A stretch of 64,000 nucleotides of DNA from Babylonia areolata (GCF_041734735.1 NC_134878.1:5623668-5687667), one strand, 5' to 3'. Positions 10,663-22,024 are shown, counted from the stretch's first letter. Made by a program: numbers and translations. The notes: generated by a model from the letters alone, not told the origin.

Positions 10663-11067
10663 ATGACGTGGAGCGAGATCGTGGACAACCTCCTCCAGGA
10701 GAGCAGCCTCAAGATGGCCGCCATCTTTGATCTGGGCGGGGTGAGACTGGCAGCCAGTGAAGGCGTGTCGATCAGCGAGGAGGAGGCTCAGGGCCTGCTG
10801 CACAGCCTGCACGTGCCCTGCCCCGGCATGTTCGCGCTCTTCCTGGGCGGCGCCAAGGTGAGCTGCTTCCGGCTGGACGAGCGCACGTTGATCGGGAGGA
10901 CAAGTAGTGAGGTGGTGGTGGCACACCGGACGGACAACGTCCTCATCTGTGGCTACAGCACGTTGGAGGCCAACAGCTCCTGTCTAGGCAGCATCAAGGA
11001 CTTCGCCCTGAAACTGGGCATGCAGCCCACGTGTGATGGGGGCGTGGCCCCCTCCAGCCTGATGTAG
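10663..11067 (+). CDS. Profilin-like actin-binding protein
   Basis: A 134-codon CDS opens MTWSEIVDNLLQESSLK, matching the start of animal profilins (MTW/MSW...YVDNLL). It continues AAIFDLGGVRLAAS, EEEAQGLLHSL and FRLDERTLIGR, with the strand-turn pattern of a profilin fold, and it has profilin-like length (about 125-140). Profilins bind G-actin, poly-proline proteins and phosphoinositides in the cytoplasm. The frame is open upstream to 10528, so an ATG at 10651 is also possible; 10663 was chosen because the family begins MTW. The CDS is markedly richer in GC than its surroundings. No intron is visible in the coding part. The last 15 residues (QPTCDGGVAPSSLM region) exceed the usual C-terminus. 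A diverged or retroposed copy cannot be excluded. Confidence 0.8.
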   Translation: MTWSEIVDNLLQESSLKMAAIFDLGGVRLAASEGVSISEEEAQGLLHSLHVPCPGMFALFLGGAKVSCFRLDERTLIGRTSSEVVVAHRTDNVLICGYSTLEANSSCLGSIKDFALKLGMQPTCDGGVAPSSLM

Positions 11068-12040
11068 ATGGAGCTGGTTGGGCGGCGTTTTCCTCCGTTT
11101 ATTTGTTGCTTTTCTTTTTTTCTCTCTCTCTTTCTTCTTTTTGTTTTCTTTATTCGTTTGTATTGTTTTCATTCAAGTAGGCAAAAGATATAACATCCCA
11201 GTCTGGGAATGGTAGAAAGCTGTTAGAGGAAAACAAAACTTAAGGAAATACGAAAATATGAACGTTGAGTCGTTTGGGGAAATATCAGAAGTAAACCAAT
11301 CTACGGACAGTACTCAACAAGTTTAACTTTTATGACGAGAAAGAGACTCTAAAATAAGAAAAGCTGATCATTAATGCGCTCGCGTGCGCGCGCGCGCACA
11401 CACACACACATATACACATGCACGCACGCACGTAGACACACACTGATAATAATGACAAAAATCACAAATATCACGGACCACGTCTGATACATGACAGATT
11501 GTAAATGAAAGGGAATTTAAACTCACAGACGTGCTCGGGGGCTCGCGCGCGCGCGCGCGCACACACACACACACACACACAGAGAAAGTTCTTGCATGGG
11601 CAGTGCCATGTATAAATCATTTATGTTCCAATCGATTTCATCTGGAAAAATGTCAGCAGTCGTGTGTGTGTGTGTGTGTGTGTGTGTTTGTAAGCGTGCA
11701 TGCTGTGTGCGTTTCACATGTGTAGTTGCACGGCTGCATGAGCGAGTGTATTCATACTGTGATACATCTTTGTAAATATTAGCTTTGCGTTTATGTAGAA
11801 GTACTTTGCACCTTTGTGTGTTTGTTCAAGCATTCCTTGAACAGAACGACAAAGAAACTTGCTTACAACAGGTGCACAACGTTGAACCGCTGCTGTCTAA
11901 CACTTCCTTTATACTTAGGTCCAGGCAACAAACCCGTCAGTTCTGAAAATGCAGGCTACAGTCATGGAACCAATCTTCACAACCACTCTATGGACTGGGT
12001 TCTCTGTAACATTTCATTTACCTGTGTGTCTGTCAACGAT
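11068..12040. other. 3' flank of profilin-like gene with microsatellites
   Basis: Contains TC-rich sequence (11105-11140), (GC)n(AC)n tracts at 11380-11415 and 11545-11582, and a (GT)n tract at 11660-11690. No canonical AATAAA was found near the stop. Confidence 0.6.
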
Positions 12041-12200
12041 TTTGTATTTGTATTTGTATTTCTTTTCATCACAACAGATTTCTCTGTGTGAAATTCGGGC
12101 TGCTCTCCCCAGGGAGAGCGCGTCGCTACACTACAGCGCCACCCGTTTTTTTTTTTTGTATTTTTTCCTGCGTGCAGTATTATTTGTTTTTCCTATCGAC
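12041..12200 (-). mobile_element. SINE family A, 5'-truncated
   Basis: Only the tail and the first part of the body (complement of GGCGCTGTAGTGTAGCGACG) are present. Sequence match ends near 12200 and the tRNA head is missing. Confidence 0.85.
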
Positions 12201-12329
12201 AGCACCACCACCACCACTTACTCCCCTTCTTGCCCCACAATCTCCAAATGAACGGGACCGCGTCCCACTGCCACGAAGCAATAAACTGGGATTTGTGTTC
12301 ATTGGTTCAAGTGTTGCCGTCCCCCAATA

Positions 12330-12643
12330 CCCTCCTCTCTCTCTCTCTCTCTATCTCTTTGGTTAATGACGCATGATTACATACCAATCTGCCCATCTAT
12401 CTTTTGTCTTTTTCTTCTTCTTTCTGTCCCCTCCCTCCCCCCCTCTCTCTCTCTCTCTCTCTGTGTGTGTCTTACTCTGTCCTTTCTCTCTTTTCTACCC
12501 TTTGTTTGCTTTACATATATTGGCGCTGTTCTTTACAATGGATGTTAACACGGAAGCCCCCCCCCCCCCCCCGCCCCCCGCCCCCCTCACCCCCCTTACC
12601 CCTGTTGTCACGGGTAGAAAGGCCTAAACAATAAACCATTCAG

Positions 12644-12691
<48 letters not shown>

Positions 12692-12700
12692 GCAGTGCAC
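12330..12700. repeat. Low-complexity (CT)n and C-rich tracts
   Basis: Three (CT)n tracts (about 12332-12355, 12440-12465, 12645-12690) and a C-rich run at 12556-12600. Confidence 0.9.
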
Positions 12701-13898
12701 ACTTTTTGCACAATGTAGCAAAAACGTTGATTTCAAACGCTGTTCTTTGACTTTGTTTACAACAAAGTTGTATCTTTATTATTGTTTGTATTTTATTATT
12801 GTTTGTATGTTTTAGCTAGCATATTCATCACTGTTACAACCTTATGTTGTTCAGAATATACAGTATTGATGTTGTGAAATCTTTAGAGTTATTGGTGTCC
12901 ATGTTATTCGGGACGTTTACAAACATACATGCACTACTATGAGACCTGCATGTACACACACCATCTTACTTTTTTTAAGTTCATGTATGGCACAGTACAA
13001 TAAACATGTACCTTTCAGAAAAAAACCCCTGAAATTTGACTTTATTTGCATGGTTGTGTTTGTTGTTGTTTTTTTACCCTTGTCACATGTTGGTCTCCAC
13101 CTTTGGAGAGTGACCCATATACACATGTATATACACATTGTTTAAAGGCTGAAAATAGAGAATAGGGTAGAGGGGAATAGACGGGTAGGATCGGTTTGCA
13201 GGCAGAAGACAGCTTGATGCACACACTCACACACTCTCCTCAACCCAATAGCACGGCCACATGGAGTGGTTTTTATAACACGTTTAACAGAATCATACAA
13301 CGGCAGCACTAAGCAGCACACACTACACACTGAGCCCTTCATTAAGCATCTTCAGTGTTGTGCACGAAACATATGTCAAATACAACTCTCAGTGCTTGTG
13401 AAGTCCTGTAAACACCACACATAGTAACTGTGTGTTTCCGTTTTTGCCAAACACCTCTCCACTTTGTCTACACAAAGTTCAGTGTGTCTCCAGTAAACAG
13501 CAAACCATGTGTAACAACATAGGACTGACTCTCATTGCTCTCAGCGTTTACCTATTAATTAACAACGTTACAATGTGCTTTCCCACTTTGTCTGAACAAA
13601 GTATACACAACATAACACAACTACTACACATATGATCACATCTACCAACAAGTCAAGCATGTGTCTCTTAACAATGCATTGTACCACCCATGTACTCACA
13701 CACATGAAAACTCCTAAGCACACAGTGTTAGTCTGTGAATCTTTTCACTTCAAATTTAACCACCACCACCTAATATACAAAATACGTAATACCTGAAAAT
13801 CAACTTTAGAAGTTGCTGACCGAACACTCTACACAGCTGCTACACACATACCAGCTCTGTGCCTTCTCATAACTCACTGCTTACACTACTTCAACAGT
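12701..13898. other. Intergenic sequence, nothing recognised
   Basis: AT-rich. The phrase CACTTTGTCT..ACAAAGT recurs at about 13456 and 13582, suggesting an old local duplication. No exon found. Confidence 0.35.
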
Positions 13899-14033
13899 AT
13901 GTCTTCTTCTTCTTCTTCGTTCGTGGGCTGCAACTCCCACGTTCACTCCTATGTATATGAGTGGGCTTTTACGTGTATGACCGTTTTTACCCCGCTATGT
14001 AGGCAGCCATACTCCGTTTTCGGGGGTAACAGT
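13899..14033 (-). mobile_element. SINE family B, 3' fragment
   Basis: The minus-oriented 3' part only, from the (CTT)n tail through the complement of CGGAGTATGGCTGCCTACAT. The tRNA head is missing. Confidence 0.85.
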
Positions 14034-14247
14034 ATGTCAACAATAGATATATCACTAACCGCAATCAGTAGCAAATCCGGGCCAAGACACCACTTAAACC
14101 AAACATGATATCCAAACTTCATAACAAAACAGCACATTATTATCAGGGGGGAGGGTGAATACTCAAGACAAACCAGCACTTGTCCTACAAAGTGGATATA
14201 TGTTTTATTCCATACCCCTTTTGTTTCCATCAACCACAAGATAAAGC

Positions 14248-14266
14248 TGACCCCACCCCACCCCCC

Positions 14267-14297
<31 letters not shown>

Positions 14298-14300
14298 ATA
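14248..14300. repeat. Poly(C) and (CA)n tract
   Basis: A run of about 30 C residues followed by (CA)n. Confidence 0.9.
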
Positions 14301-14436
14301 CACTGGCATTACACTGACACAAATGCCACAGTTTCTGAATTAAACACATGTTGCTTACAACCAACTTAGCAATATCACATCAGCTGAAAGGTTATTTCAG
14401 TACTTTTGTGACACAACATCACAATTCCACTGATAC

Positions 14437-14830
14437 AAAACTAATAATAATAATAATAATAATGGTACTTATATAGCGCTGAATCTTGTGCATAGACAAA
14501 TCTAAGCGCTTTCGCACCAGTCATTCTCACGCACGCATAACTCTAAAACTGGAGAAACTAAAGACAAGGAAGAGGCAGGGAAGGGAGGCTATTTTGGGAA
14601 GAGGTGGCTTTTAAGGCCAGACTTAAAAGAGCTGAGTGTGGAGACTTGTCGAAGCGAAAGAAGAAGTTCATTCCAGTTGCAAGACCCAGAGACAGAGAAA
14701 GAACGGGGGCCAACAGTCGAGAGTTTGAATCTGGGTATGCGTAAGTGGAGTGAATCCGAAGCTGATCGTAGTGAGCGAGATGGAGTGTAGAGGTGAAGGC
14801 AGCCACAGAGATTGGAAGGGGCTACACCTC
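14437..14830 (-). mobile_element. CR1/L2-like LINE, 3' fragment with (AAT)n tail
   Basis: Minus-strand translation contains LCGCLHLYTPSRSLRSASDS and FSVSGSCNWNELLLSLRQVS, then SSFKSGLKSHLF. This is the standard C-terminal end of CR1/L2-type reverse transcriptase ORFs. It ends at (TAA)n at 14442-14463. A longer copy of the same family is at 31715-32400. Confidence 0.85.
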
Positions 14831-15354
14831 TTAAACAGATATAAGTTATCAACAAAGCATGAAATAATTGCAAATACTTACTTACAGCCCCAAAGGTCAG
14901 TCAATGAAAATCTCGCTCCTTTTTTGTCAACCTGTGTCAGGTTCCATTTCTTCGGGAAAATAACTAAGAATTAAGTATGCACACAAGTTTTATTCATTCT
15001 TGCCAAGTACACTGTATACACTAACCACAAACTACAACGCCCCCTAACTGGTTGAACCAACTTGACCTTCTCTAAGGGTGTGTGTGGGTGGGTGGGTGCG
15101 TGTAGGTGTGTGGGTGTGTGAGCCAGTGTGTGTGTGCGCGCGCTCTGAAAGCTTTTTGATGACCAGTACCCCTCTGCATTGTTCATGGCACTGTAGTGAC
15201 GTCCGTTCAGATGCATTAACGTGAATGCTGTGTGGTTTGGAACTGTCTCACCCAACTCAATTACTCAATACAGCAAACAAAGCAAGCAGCACGACAACGA
15301 CCATTCACCATTCCACTCTTCAGCGTCTGGCTATTGGTCGGTCGACACACGTGC

Positions 15355-15436
<82 letters not shown>

Positions 15437-15956
15437 ATTATCTTTCTTCTGCATCATTCTGTGAATCGGAGCCAGAGAGGAACAAAACCACATTCCGTGC
15501 ACATGGTTAAGGTTCGATCACGACAGTTGGTTAAAAAAAAGAGAGCTAATTTCATTCCTAAACAAAACCCAAACCACGCAGTTCATGAGGAATGAATGAA
15601 TAGCTTTTGCGTGCTCAAAACATACACTGCACAGTACATAATCTCAATAATTATCAGAAGTGTAAATCTAGGGGTTCCAATGATCTTTTAAAACTGGAAA
15701 GTGATTCTATGTGATATAAAGAGTTTGGAACATGGACATGTTGCCAGTCATCGCGGTTTCCTTTTTGATGCATCAAACATCTCGCATGAAAGAGTCTGTC
15801 ATCTCATTCATGGGCAAACACTGTTTTGAAATTTACTTTTAATTCATTTACTTATTTAATTATTGATGTTGTGGTGATCTCTTGTACGTGGCAATACTCG
15901 TACACTATTAATCGATTATTTAGAATGTATGTTGCCATTTTGAACATCTCGCATCC
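14831..15956. other. Intergenic sequence with (GT)n(GA)n microsatellite
   Basis: The main feature is a (GT)n tract at 15355-15402 running into (GA)n at 15403-15435. No gene seen. Confidence 0.6.
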
Positions 15957-16189
15957 TTAACACACTCAGTACGGCCAGTCCTCTCTTCTCTACACAGACT
16001 GACCCCTCGGATGTCCAGTGGGTGTCTGAATGACCCAACCTTTAGCTTCCGTCGTCAGAATTGTGGTATTCTTTGTCAACATTCACCTCTTCAGTATAAG
16101 AGCCTTCCGCTTGCAATATTTTGATGGTGGTAATTGGGGTGAAACGCTGTTAACGTCGTCTCTTTCGCCGTTCGTATGGAGAGAGTTAA
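15957..16189 (-). mobile_element. TTAA-flanked MITE family 1
   Basis: A 233 bp element bounded by TTAA at 15957-15960 and 16186-16189. One end reads CACTCAGTACGGCCAGTCC, and the other end, read inward on the minus strand, reads CTCTCTCCATACGAACGGCG. Near-identical copies sit at 22365, 28493 and 50217. Confidence 0.9.
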
Positions 16190-16420
16190 AAAGAAGAAGA
16201 GACATATCTTTTGAATTGGAGGCGGTGTTCATTACGGACACCAAGCGTGGAGCAACAGCAGTGTTTCCTCTGTGACAGTGTGGGCTCTCACACGTTCGCC
16301 ATCTCTGTTCTGCTGCCGGATCGATAACATTTCAGCGACATGATTGGTTAGAGAATCATTTTTACAGCTAGGACGAGGGAATCTGTGCTTTATGCGGTCT
16401 GACATTAAACAATTTGAAAC

Positions 16421-16422
16421 TC

Positions 16423-16488
<66 letters not shown>
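16421..16488. repeat. (CT)n(AT)n microsatellite
   Basis: About 28 bp of CT followed by about 40 bp of AT, directly before the LINE fragment at 16489. Confidence 0.95.
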
Positions 16489-17362
16489 AACGTATATCTG
16501 ACTGCTGGTTTCAAGGGTGGAATGAAAGAATCAAGGAACGTGAAAGATATTCTGTGTACAGATTGTTCAAAACTGAATTATCTTTAGAATCTTACTTCGA
16601 AAGTATCAAAAATATTAAACTTCGAGACACATTCATTCGATTCAGGCTTGGCATATCTGACATAAAAACACATAAATTACGCTTTTCTTCTGACTATGGG
16701 GTAGATTTATCGTGTCCTTTGTGTAAATGCCGATTGGAAGATGAAACGCATTTTCTGTCGATGTGCACAGCAACCGATGATTTAAGACAGAAATATTTTA
16801 CAAAAGAAAACGTGAAGAAACTTAAAATACATCCCATGGCGTTTTTGTGTGATGTGCAACATTCAAACAGCTTAGCAAAATTTATTTACCATAGCTTAAG
16901 ACTGCGAAGTGACTCAGCGTAAATGATCTCACATACAAAGCTTCATTTCGAAAACCAATTCTTAGCATGCAAAATGCCATTCGATTTATGTTGCCACTGT
17001 TTAATTGATTCGTTGGTGGAAATGTATGTTAATCGATTGTGAAGATAGTTAAATTGACAAATGTTATTTGAATATTCTCTCTCTCTCTCTCTCTCTCTCT
17101 CCCCCTCCCTCTCTGTGACTACGTAATCGGGTCGATGGCCTCGGGTTACTTAGATATCAACCTCAGCAGTAGTCTACGATGATTGTGCGTATACATACCG
17201 TTAGATATTGTTTTGTCTTCCCTATGAAAAGCAATAGAATGTTGTGAAAAGTGTAGGAGGGAGGGAACGTTCGAAGGGGTGGGAGAGGGGGGGAGCGTGT
17301 TTTCCACGGTGATATGAGCATGTTGCTTAAGTCATTAAACCATTTGAATCTTGAATCTTGAA

Positions 17363-17365
<3 letters not shown>
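16489..17365 (+). mobile_element. CR1-like LINE, C-terminal end and 3' tail
   Basis: The frame from 16489 to 16922 encodes SVYRLFKTELSLESYFESIK, RDTFIRFRLGISDIKTHKLR and CPLCKCRLEDETHFLSMC. This is the terminal region of CR1-like LINE ORFs with a C-x2-C...H...C knuckle. The stop is at 16920. A non-coding tail follows, ending in three copies of TTGAATC at 17344-17365, the short tandem 3' terminus typical of CR1-like elements. The reverse transcriptase is absent, so this is a 5'-truncated insertion. Confidence 0.8.

Positions 17366-17420
<55 letters not shown>
17366..17420. repeat. (CT)n(AT)n microsatellite
   Basis: The same compound order as at 16421-16488, directly after the LINE tail. Confidence 0.95.
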
Positions 17421-17422
<2 letters not shown>

Positions 17423-17639
17423 CCCGTCATCATAACGTGAAATTGTTATCTACCCTATAATTGCTCATTTGATTGGTTTCGCGTTCTTGAATGTTTCTTC
17501 CTTATAGTGTTTGATCTTCAAAATTTACATTTTCTTCAATTTGCTTGCTATCTACTTGATATTATTATTGATATTATTGTTCCTATACAATTTAGATTGT
17601 CCTGTGTCTTGCTTATTTAATTTTTCATTACTTATATTT

Positions 17640-18147
17640 TTAGAAAATCATGAATGCTAACACACCCCAGACGCGCGATGCATGGCCAATGGCAGAAGGT
17701 TTGATAGTAGGCTTTCTTAATGTCAATCATATAATTGATAAGTTATCTGATGTTTCTGGTATACTGAATAATTTTGGAGAAAAAAAAAACTTTCACATTT
17801 TTGGATTTGCTGAAACAAGATTATCAGAACATATGTCAGGCTCTGACATAACCATGCCTGGATATAATGTCGTTCGTAAGGATCCTTTCAATCCAAAGGA
17901 AACGGGCTTATTTATTTATGTTCATGAACATATCAATTTCAAAAGAATTGAATCACTCGAAAACCACCATGTTGAATCAGTATGGATCGAGGTACACTTT
18001 AAAAAATCGGAACTGTTTCTTATAGGCTTTATTTATAGGAATCCTGCAAAGCACGCTGACTGGTTGGATAAGTTCACACTAATGATGGAAGACGCTTCTC
18101 TGCTCTCAAATGAAATTATTTTATTGGGTGAATCATTGATTTACTGA
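17640..18147 (+). mobile_element. CR1-like LINE, apurinic endonuclease part
   Basis: A 165-codon frame from 17650 shows the endonuclease motifs in order: IVGFLNVNHIIDKL, FGFAETRLSEHM, GLFIYVHEHI, ESVWIEVHF, LIGFIYRNPAKHADW and EIILLGE. The GDFN motif expected at the last position reads GES. The frame stops there and the following sequence is a LINE in opposite orientation. It encodes target nicking in a live element; here it is a fragment. Confidence 0.82.
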
Positions 18148-18640
18148 AATGTAATTTGAACTGGAAACATGACGATGAGTGTTGGTTACAAATTTATTCT
18201 TTAGTGAGGGGGGAGCAAATCCAGACATGATTTTGAACATAAACAGGCCTTTGTTATATAGAAGTTTTGTTTTCAGTGGGAGGATATCGAGAGCTTTATA
18301 ATCAGATATAGTCAATGATGAAGATTTTAAAAGAATCAGTTTTACAGCTCTTCTGTGCATACCAATAGAGGCTGTAGAAGCACAGTTAATGTGTGATTCT
18401 GTATAAGCACTGACAAATAGTTTTCGACAGTGAAGATCCAAAAAGTGTTTAATTTTAGACATTTGATAGATATATATTTTTTTATACCTGTTTCCATAAC
18501 AGAGAAATATGATGTGATGGTTGTGGCGACAGAGTTCAGTGTCATTGTTAAATGATCACAGACTAAAGGTTTGCACTGCAGGCCTATTATCTGAGTGAGA
18601 CTGGTCGATAAATCCAACACACGGCTCAAAGCAGAAAGAA
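18133..18640 (-). mobile_element. CR1-like LINE, reverse-transcriptase C-terminal part
   Basis: The minus strand encodes RRAVKLILLKSSSLTISDYK and ALDILPLKTKLLYNKG, then FMFKIMSGFAPPSLKN. This is the post-catalytic part of the reverse transcriptase ORF, similar to 36160-36640. At least one frameshift separates the upstream piece. It meets the plus-strand endonuclease fragment tail to tail. Confidence 0.8.
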
Positions 18641-18789
18641 ACAGCCAGTTATGGTGCTAAAACATATTGCTTTCTTATTCATATTTGCATTGCTTTGTTT
18701 TAATTATTTTCTATGGAGATTGATTTCACATTCTGCGGAGCGTCTTGGATATACACTTACACCCTCTGTCTCTTTTTTGTCTTTCTCTT

Positions 18790-19155
18790 TCCGTCTCTCT
18801 GTCTCTGACTCTCTCTCTCTCCCTGTCTCTCTCTCTTATACACACAGACACACACAGCCACACACACAGACACACAGTCACATACACACACACGCACGCG
18901 CGCGCGCACACACACACACACACACACGCACACACACACACACACACACATACGCACGCACCCACACCCACACCCACCCACCCACACAGGAGGAAGAAAA
19001 TTATCGGTAGTATCAGGCTAAATCGATATTGTGTCCACAGCACCTTTCTATAATGCATCCAGAACAGCCCCTTGGGCAAGATAACCTGATACAGTGCAGT
19101 GCAGTGCAGTGCATCCTTTACAGCCCTCACACACACACACACATAGACACACGCG
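18790..19155. repeat. (CT)n, (CA)n and (CG)n low-complexity block
   Basis: A long mixed (CT)/(CA)/(CGCACA) block (18790-18990), then a GCAGT run (19093-19112) and a (CA)n tract (19129-19155). All ORFs here are repeat artefacts. Confidence 0.95.
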
Positions 19156-20326
19156 CGCGATCACACGCACACAACCAATCAAGTAATGAACAATGACGAC
19201 ACACTGATATAAATCAGCACAAAACCCAAACATTTAAAACGAGCTCAACTATGATCTCTGCACAGTGAGGACAGATCTCGATCCGAGCAAAGTGTGGAGG
19301 AAAGGTGACTGCTGTCTGTCCCTGACGGCTGTTTATTGGGGGGATTGGGGGGGCAGAGTTGACAGTTTCTAAATCCATGCGTATTATTGCATTATCGATA
19401 GTCCGTATTCTCACAAAACAAACAAACAAACAAACAAAACCAACCAAACAACCAACAAAATCCTTTCGTGAAACTGGTTGTTCGGGTAGCCTACGCGCGT
19501 TTCACCTGCGCCTTGTTCTCCAAACCCGGCCCCCTTTTCCGTCACCATGGCAACAGGGTCGTTTCGCCTACACACTCATATTCGTTAGCTTCGCCAGCAG
19601 TTCAAGTCATGCTTACATTTCCTGGTAGAAACGTTTTTTTCAACTTCAACTTCTAAAACCGAATCAGGCAATGCATTTTGCACGGATACAATATATCTTT
19701 AGTCACCCGACTAGCAGTCAATTACTGATTATACGACTGAACACACTACGAAAAGACGAGGATATTTATTCACAGACGAAAGTTCGTTTGTGAGCCTTTG
19801 TGAGTGGGCCAAAGAATAATGGAAATGCTGGACGCATACTCATATGCAGTTCACATTTAGGATACACATTTCAACAGATATCAATGCTGTTAATAAACTC
19901 AATGAAAAAGGATTTGGATGTTTATAGTTCTGTCATCTGATGCATAAGGCGTAGGCGAAAGGAACGTACTTGACAATCTGTGGGCGAAACACGCATAGGC
20001 AAAAATGCGCGGAGGCGAAACGAGCGTGGACGAAACGCGCGTTGTCGAAATACGGTGCACCGGGATGTTCTGCGGCATAAAATCCCAAGATTGACTTCTG
20101 AGACTGAGTTCTGTAAGATCGGACACCAGTGATCTCTTGTTGCATAGTTTCCCAGTTGTTGAGACTTTCGTTATTATTTACGCGCTTGCCGAGTCTGATG
20201 TCAGACTTTCAAAGAAACACAGAAAAGGAAACGTTTCATGACTATTAGTGACTATAGAGTATGCATAATTGTAGAAGCTCTGGATCCCAGTAGTGTCTGA
20301 GACGTCGGTTTACGTGAAACCAAACA
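19156..20326. other. 5' flank of the Cys-loop receptor gene
   Basis: No exon seen. GGCGAAA-type motifs recur irregularly at 19945-20055 and in reverse complement near 19495-19570. No promoter can be placed with confidence. Confidence 0.4.
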
Positions 20327-20809
20327 ATGGGATTCGTCTGGAAAGCATTTCTCGCTGTTCTCGTTGTGTGGGGAACTTACTACGCCATCTTAACGGCGAG
20401 AGAACTCTCAGAGTCCAGTCCTGACAGAGACGACGACATGGCGATATCAACCAACGAGAAAGCGAGCGAGAAAGAAGAGGGCAATGGAGAACCGGCCACC
20501 AGGAAGAACCGCCCTGCAGCAGAGCCGCCTGGTGCCGATGACGACGACACAGCTGAGACTGCAGTGAAGGCTGAGAAACAGACGATTGATAACGATGTCC
20601 AAGGAAGAAGGAAACGATCTATGAGGGCGAACCTTACAGAGAACACGGACGACACCACGGCAGCTGACTCAGTAGGTGAGAAGAACGATGACAACATTCT
20701 GATGAAGATGCGCACCGCCACGGCCAGACTGACCCAGCACTTGCGAAGCCTCTCCGTGTCCCAGGAGCGAACGGTTCCTTTGGCGTACACAGACAAGGGG
20801 GAAGCCAAG
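20327..20809 (+). CDS. Nicotinic-type Cys-loop receptor, exon 1 (leader and acidic N-terminal region)
   Basis: 161 codons from ATG 20327 to donor AAG|gtcagt, phase 0. Residues 1-24 are a hydrophobic leader (MGFVWKAFLAVLVVWGTYYA). Residues 25-160 are a long polar, strongly acidic stretch rich in D, E, T and K. It holds a dibasic site RRKR at 94-97, which resembles a furin site, and a glycosylation sequon NLT at 102-104. It ends PLAYTDKGEAK, near where the ligand-binding domain of other receptors begins. Ordinary nicotinic subunits have only a short segment between leader and first beta strand, so this extension is unusual. The link to exon 2 rests on matching phase, distance (544 bp) and domain order. 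Confidence 0.78.
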
Positions 20810-21296
20810 GTCAGTAATTTTCTGCACAGAATAATAAGGGTTGTTATAATATGTATGTTTATTACCCACATATATTTTCTCAATGGACAATTTAATGCAT
20901 GTCTATTAATGTTTTAATTTCTCGAAGTTTTTTCATATTGTTGCGACCCACAAAATTTCATGGAATGTTGTATTTGAAAAAATGGATTCCACTTTTTTTC
21001 AATGCAAAAAAGAGAAGGTTCACAGTTGATCTACACACTGATTTTACCAACTGTCAATCCTACAACAGTTGTTGGGACAGATTATGCATCCATCAGTCTC
21101 GGGAGACAATGGAGTTGCGTTCTGGATGGTGACTATACAGACCTTAAGCAGTGGTCAGGGTAAATGGGATGGGTGAACGGTGAAACATGTATCGCCAGGG
21201 TAAACTTTAAGTTCATTCAAAGAACTTTGAATAAAAGAATTATGAGATTAAATTCTGCACGCACACGACGAACGACAGTATGCACAGACTCTCACT

Positions 21297-21329
<33 letters not shown>

Positions 21330-21353
21330 ACTGAGCCGCACATTTTCTGACAG

Positions 21354-22024
21354 GTTCTTGTCAACGCCGAATTCAGAATAGTTTCCATCGTAGATGTGAA
21401 CGACATAAAACAGACAATAACAAGCGGTCTGGTGATATTCCTGGACTGGCGTGACGAGGCTTTGGCGTGGGACACTGCCCTTCATGGCGGCCTGGAGGAA
21501 ATCATCCTGCCATCGGACTCCATTTGGACCCCGGGGGTCTTTGTTCCCAACTCAGCCAGCTTAAAAGAGGTCATGGAAGAAAGCAAGTTCATGCACGTAA
21601 CACACGAAGGACACATAACCGTTACAATCCCCTTTTTGCCACAAACGGCCTGTCCCATGGACCTCAAGTGGTATCCTTATGACAAACAAACATGCTCAAT
21701 CAAGTTTTTCACCATGTCACCATTTATCGAATGGTCAGTGGGGAAAGAAGTCATTGATGAGGATCTGTCCGACACGTTGTCGTTGGGTTCCGAGTGGCTG
21801 CTGACGAATGTAAGCACGAGGATGTACCAAGCAGTGAGCGATGATCCGCAGCCCGAAGTGGTGGTAGAACTGCGCAGGAAGACGACGTTTTACAGTGTGT
21901 GTCTGATACAGCCCCTGGTCATCACGTCCTACCTAAACGTGCTGGTCTTCCTCGTGCCTCTGCAGTGTGGAGAGAAGGTCTCCTTCCTGGTCACCATGTG
22001 TGTCTCCACCTCCGTGTTCATCAG
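21354..22024 (+). CDS. Nicotinic-type Cys-loop receptor, exon 2 (ligand-binding domain, M1, M2)
   Basis: The exon follows a cattttctgacag acceptor and ends AG|gtaagt. It encodes VLVNAEFRIVSIVDVNDIKQ, the WRDEALAWD strand and SIWTPGVFVPNS (family: WkPDi.l.NS). The Cys-loop is CPMDLKWYPYDKQTC with exactly 13 residues between cysteines. M1 is CLIQPLVITSYLNVLVFLVP and M2 begins CGEKVSFLVTMCVSTSVFI. The GEK at the mouth of M2 is typical of cation-selective channels. The paired cysteines of acetylcholine-binding alpha subunits are absent in the loop before RRKTTFYSV. The protein is a plasma-membrane pentameric ligand-gated channel; the ligand is not predictable. Confidence 0.95.

Noticed and set aside
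14589-14873. 94 aa minus ORF as a host gene
   Set aside because: Its translation is the standard C-terminus of a CR1/L2-like LINE, and a second copy occurs at 31715-32400.
18651-19142. Several 100-140 aa ORFs on both strands
   Set aside because: All are (CT)n, (CA)n and (CG)n low complexity.
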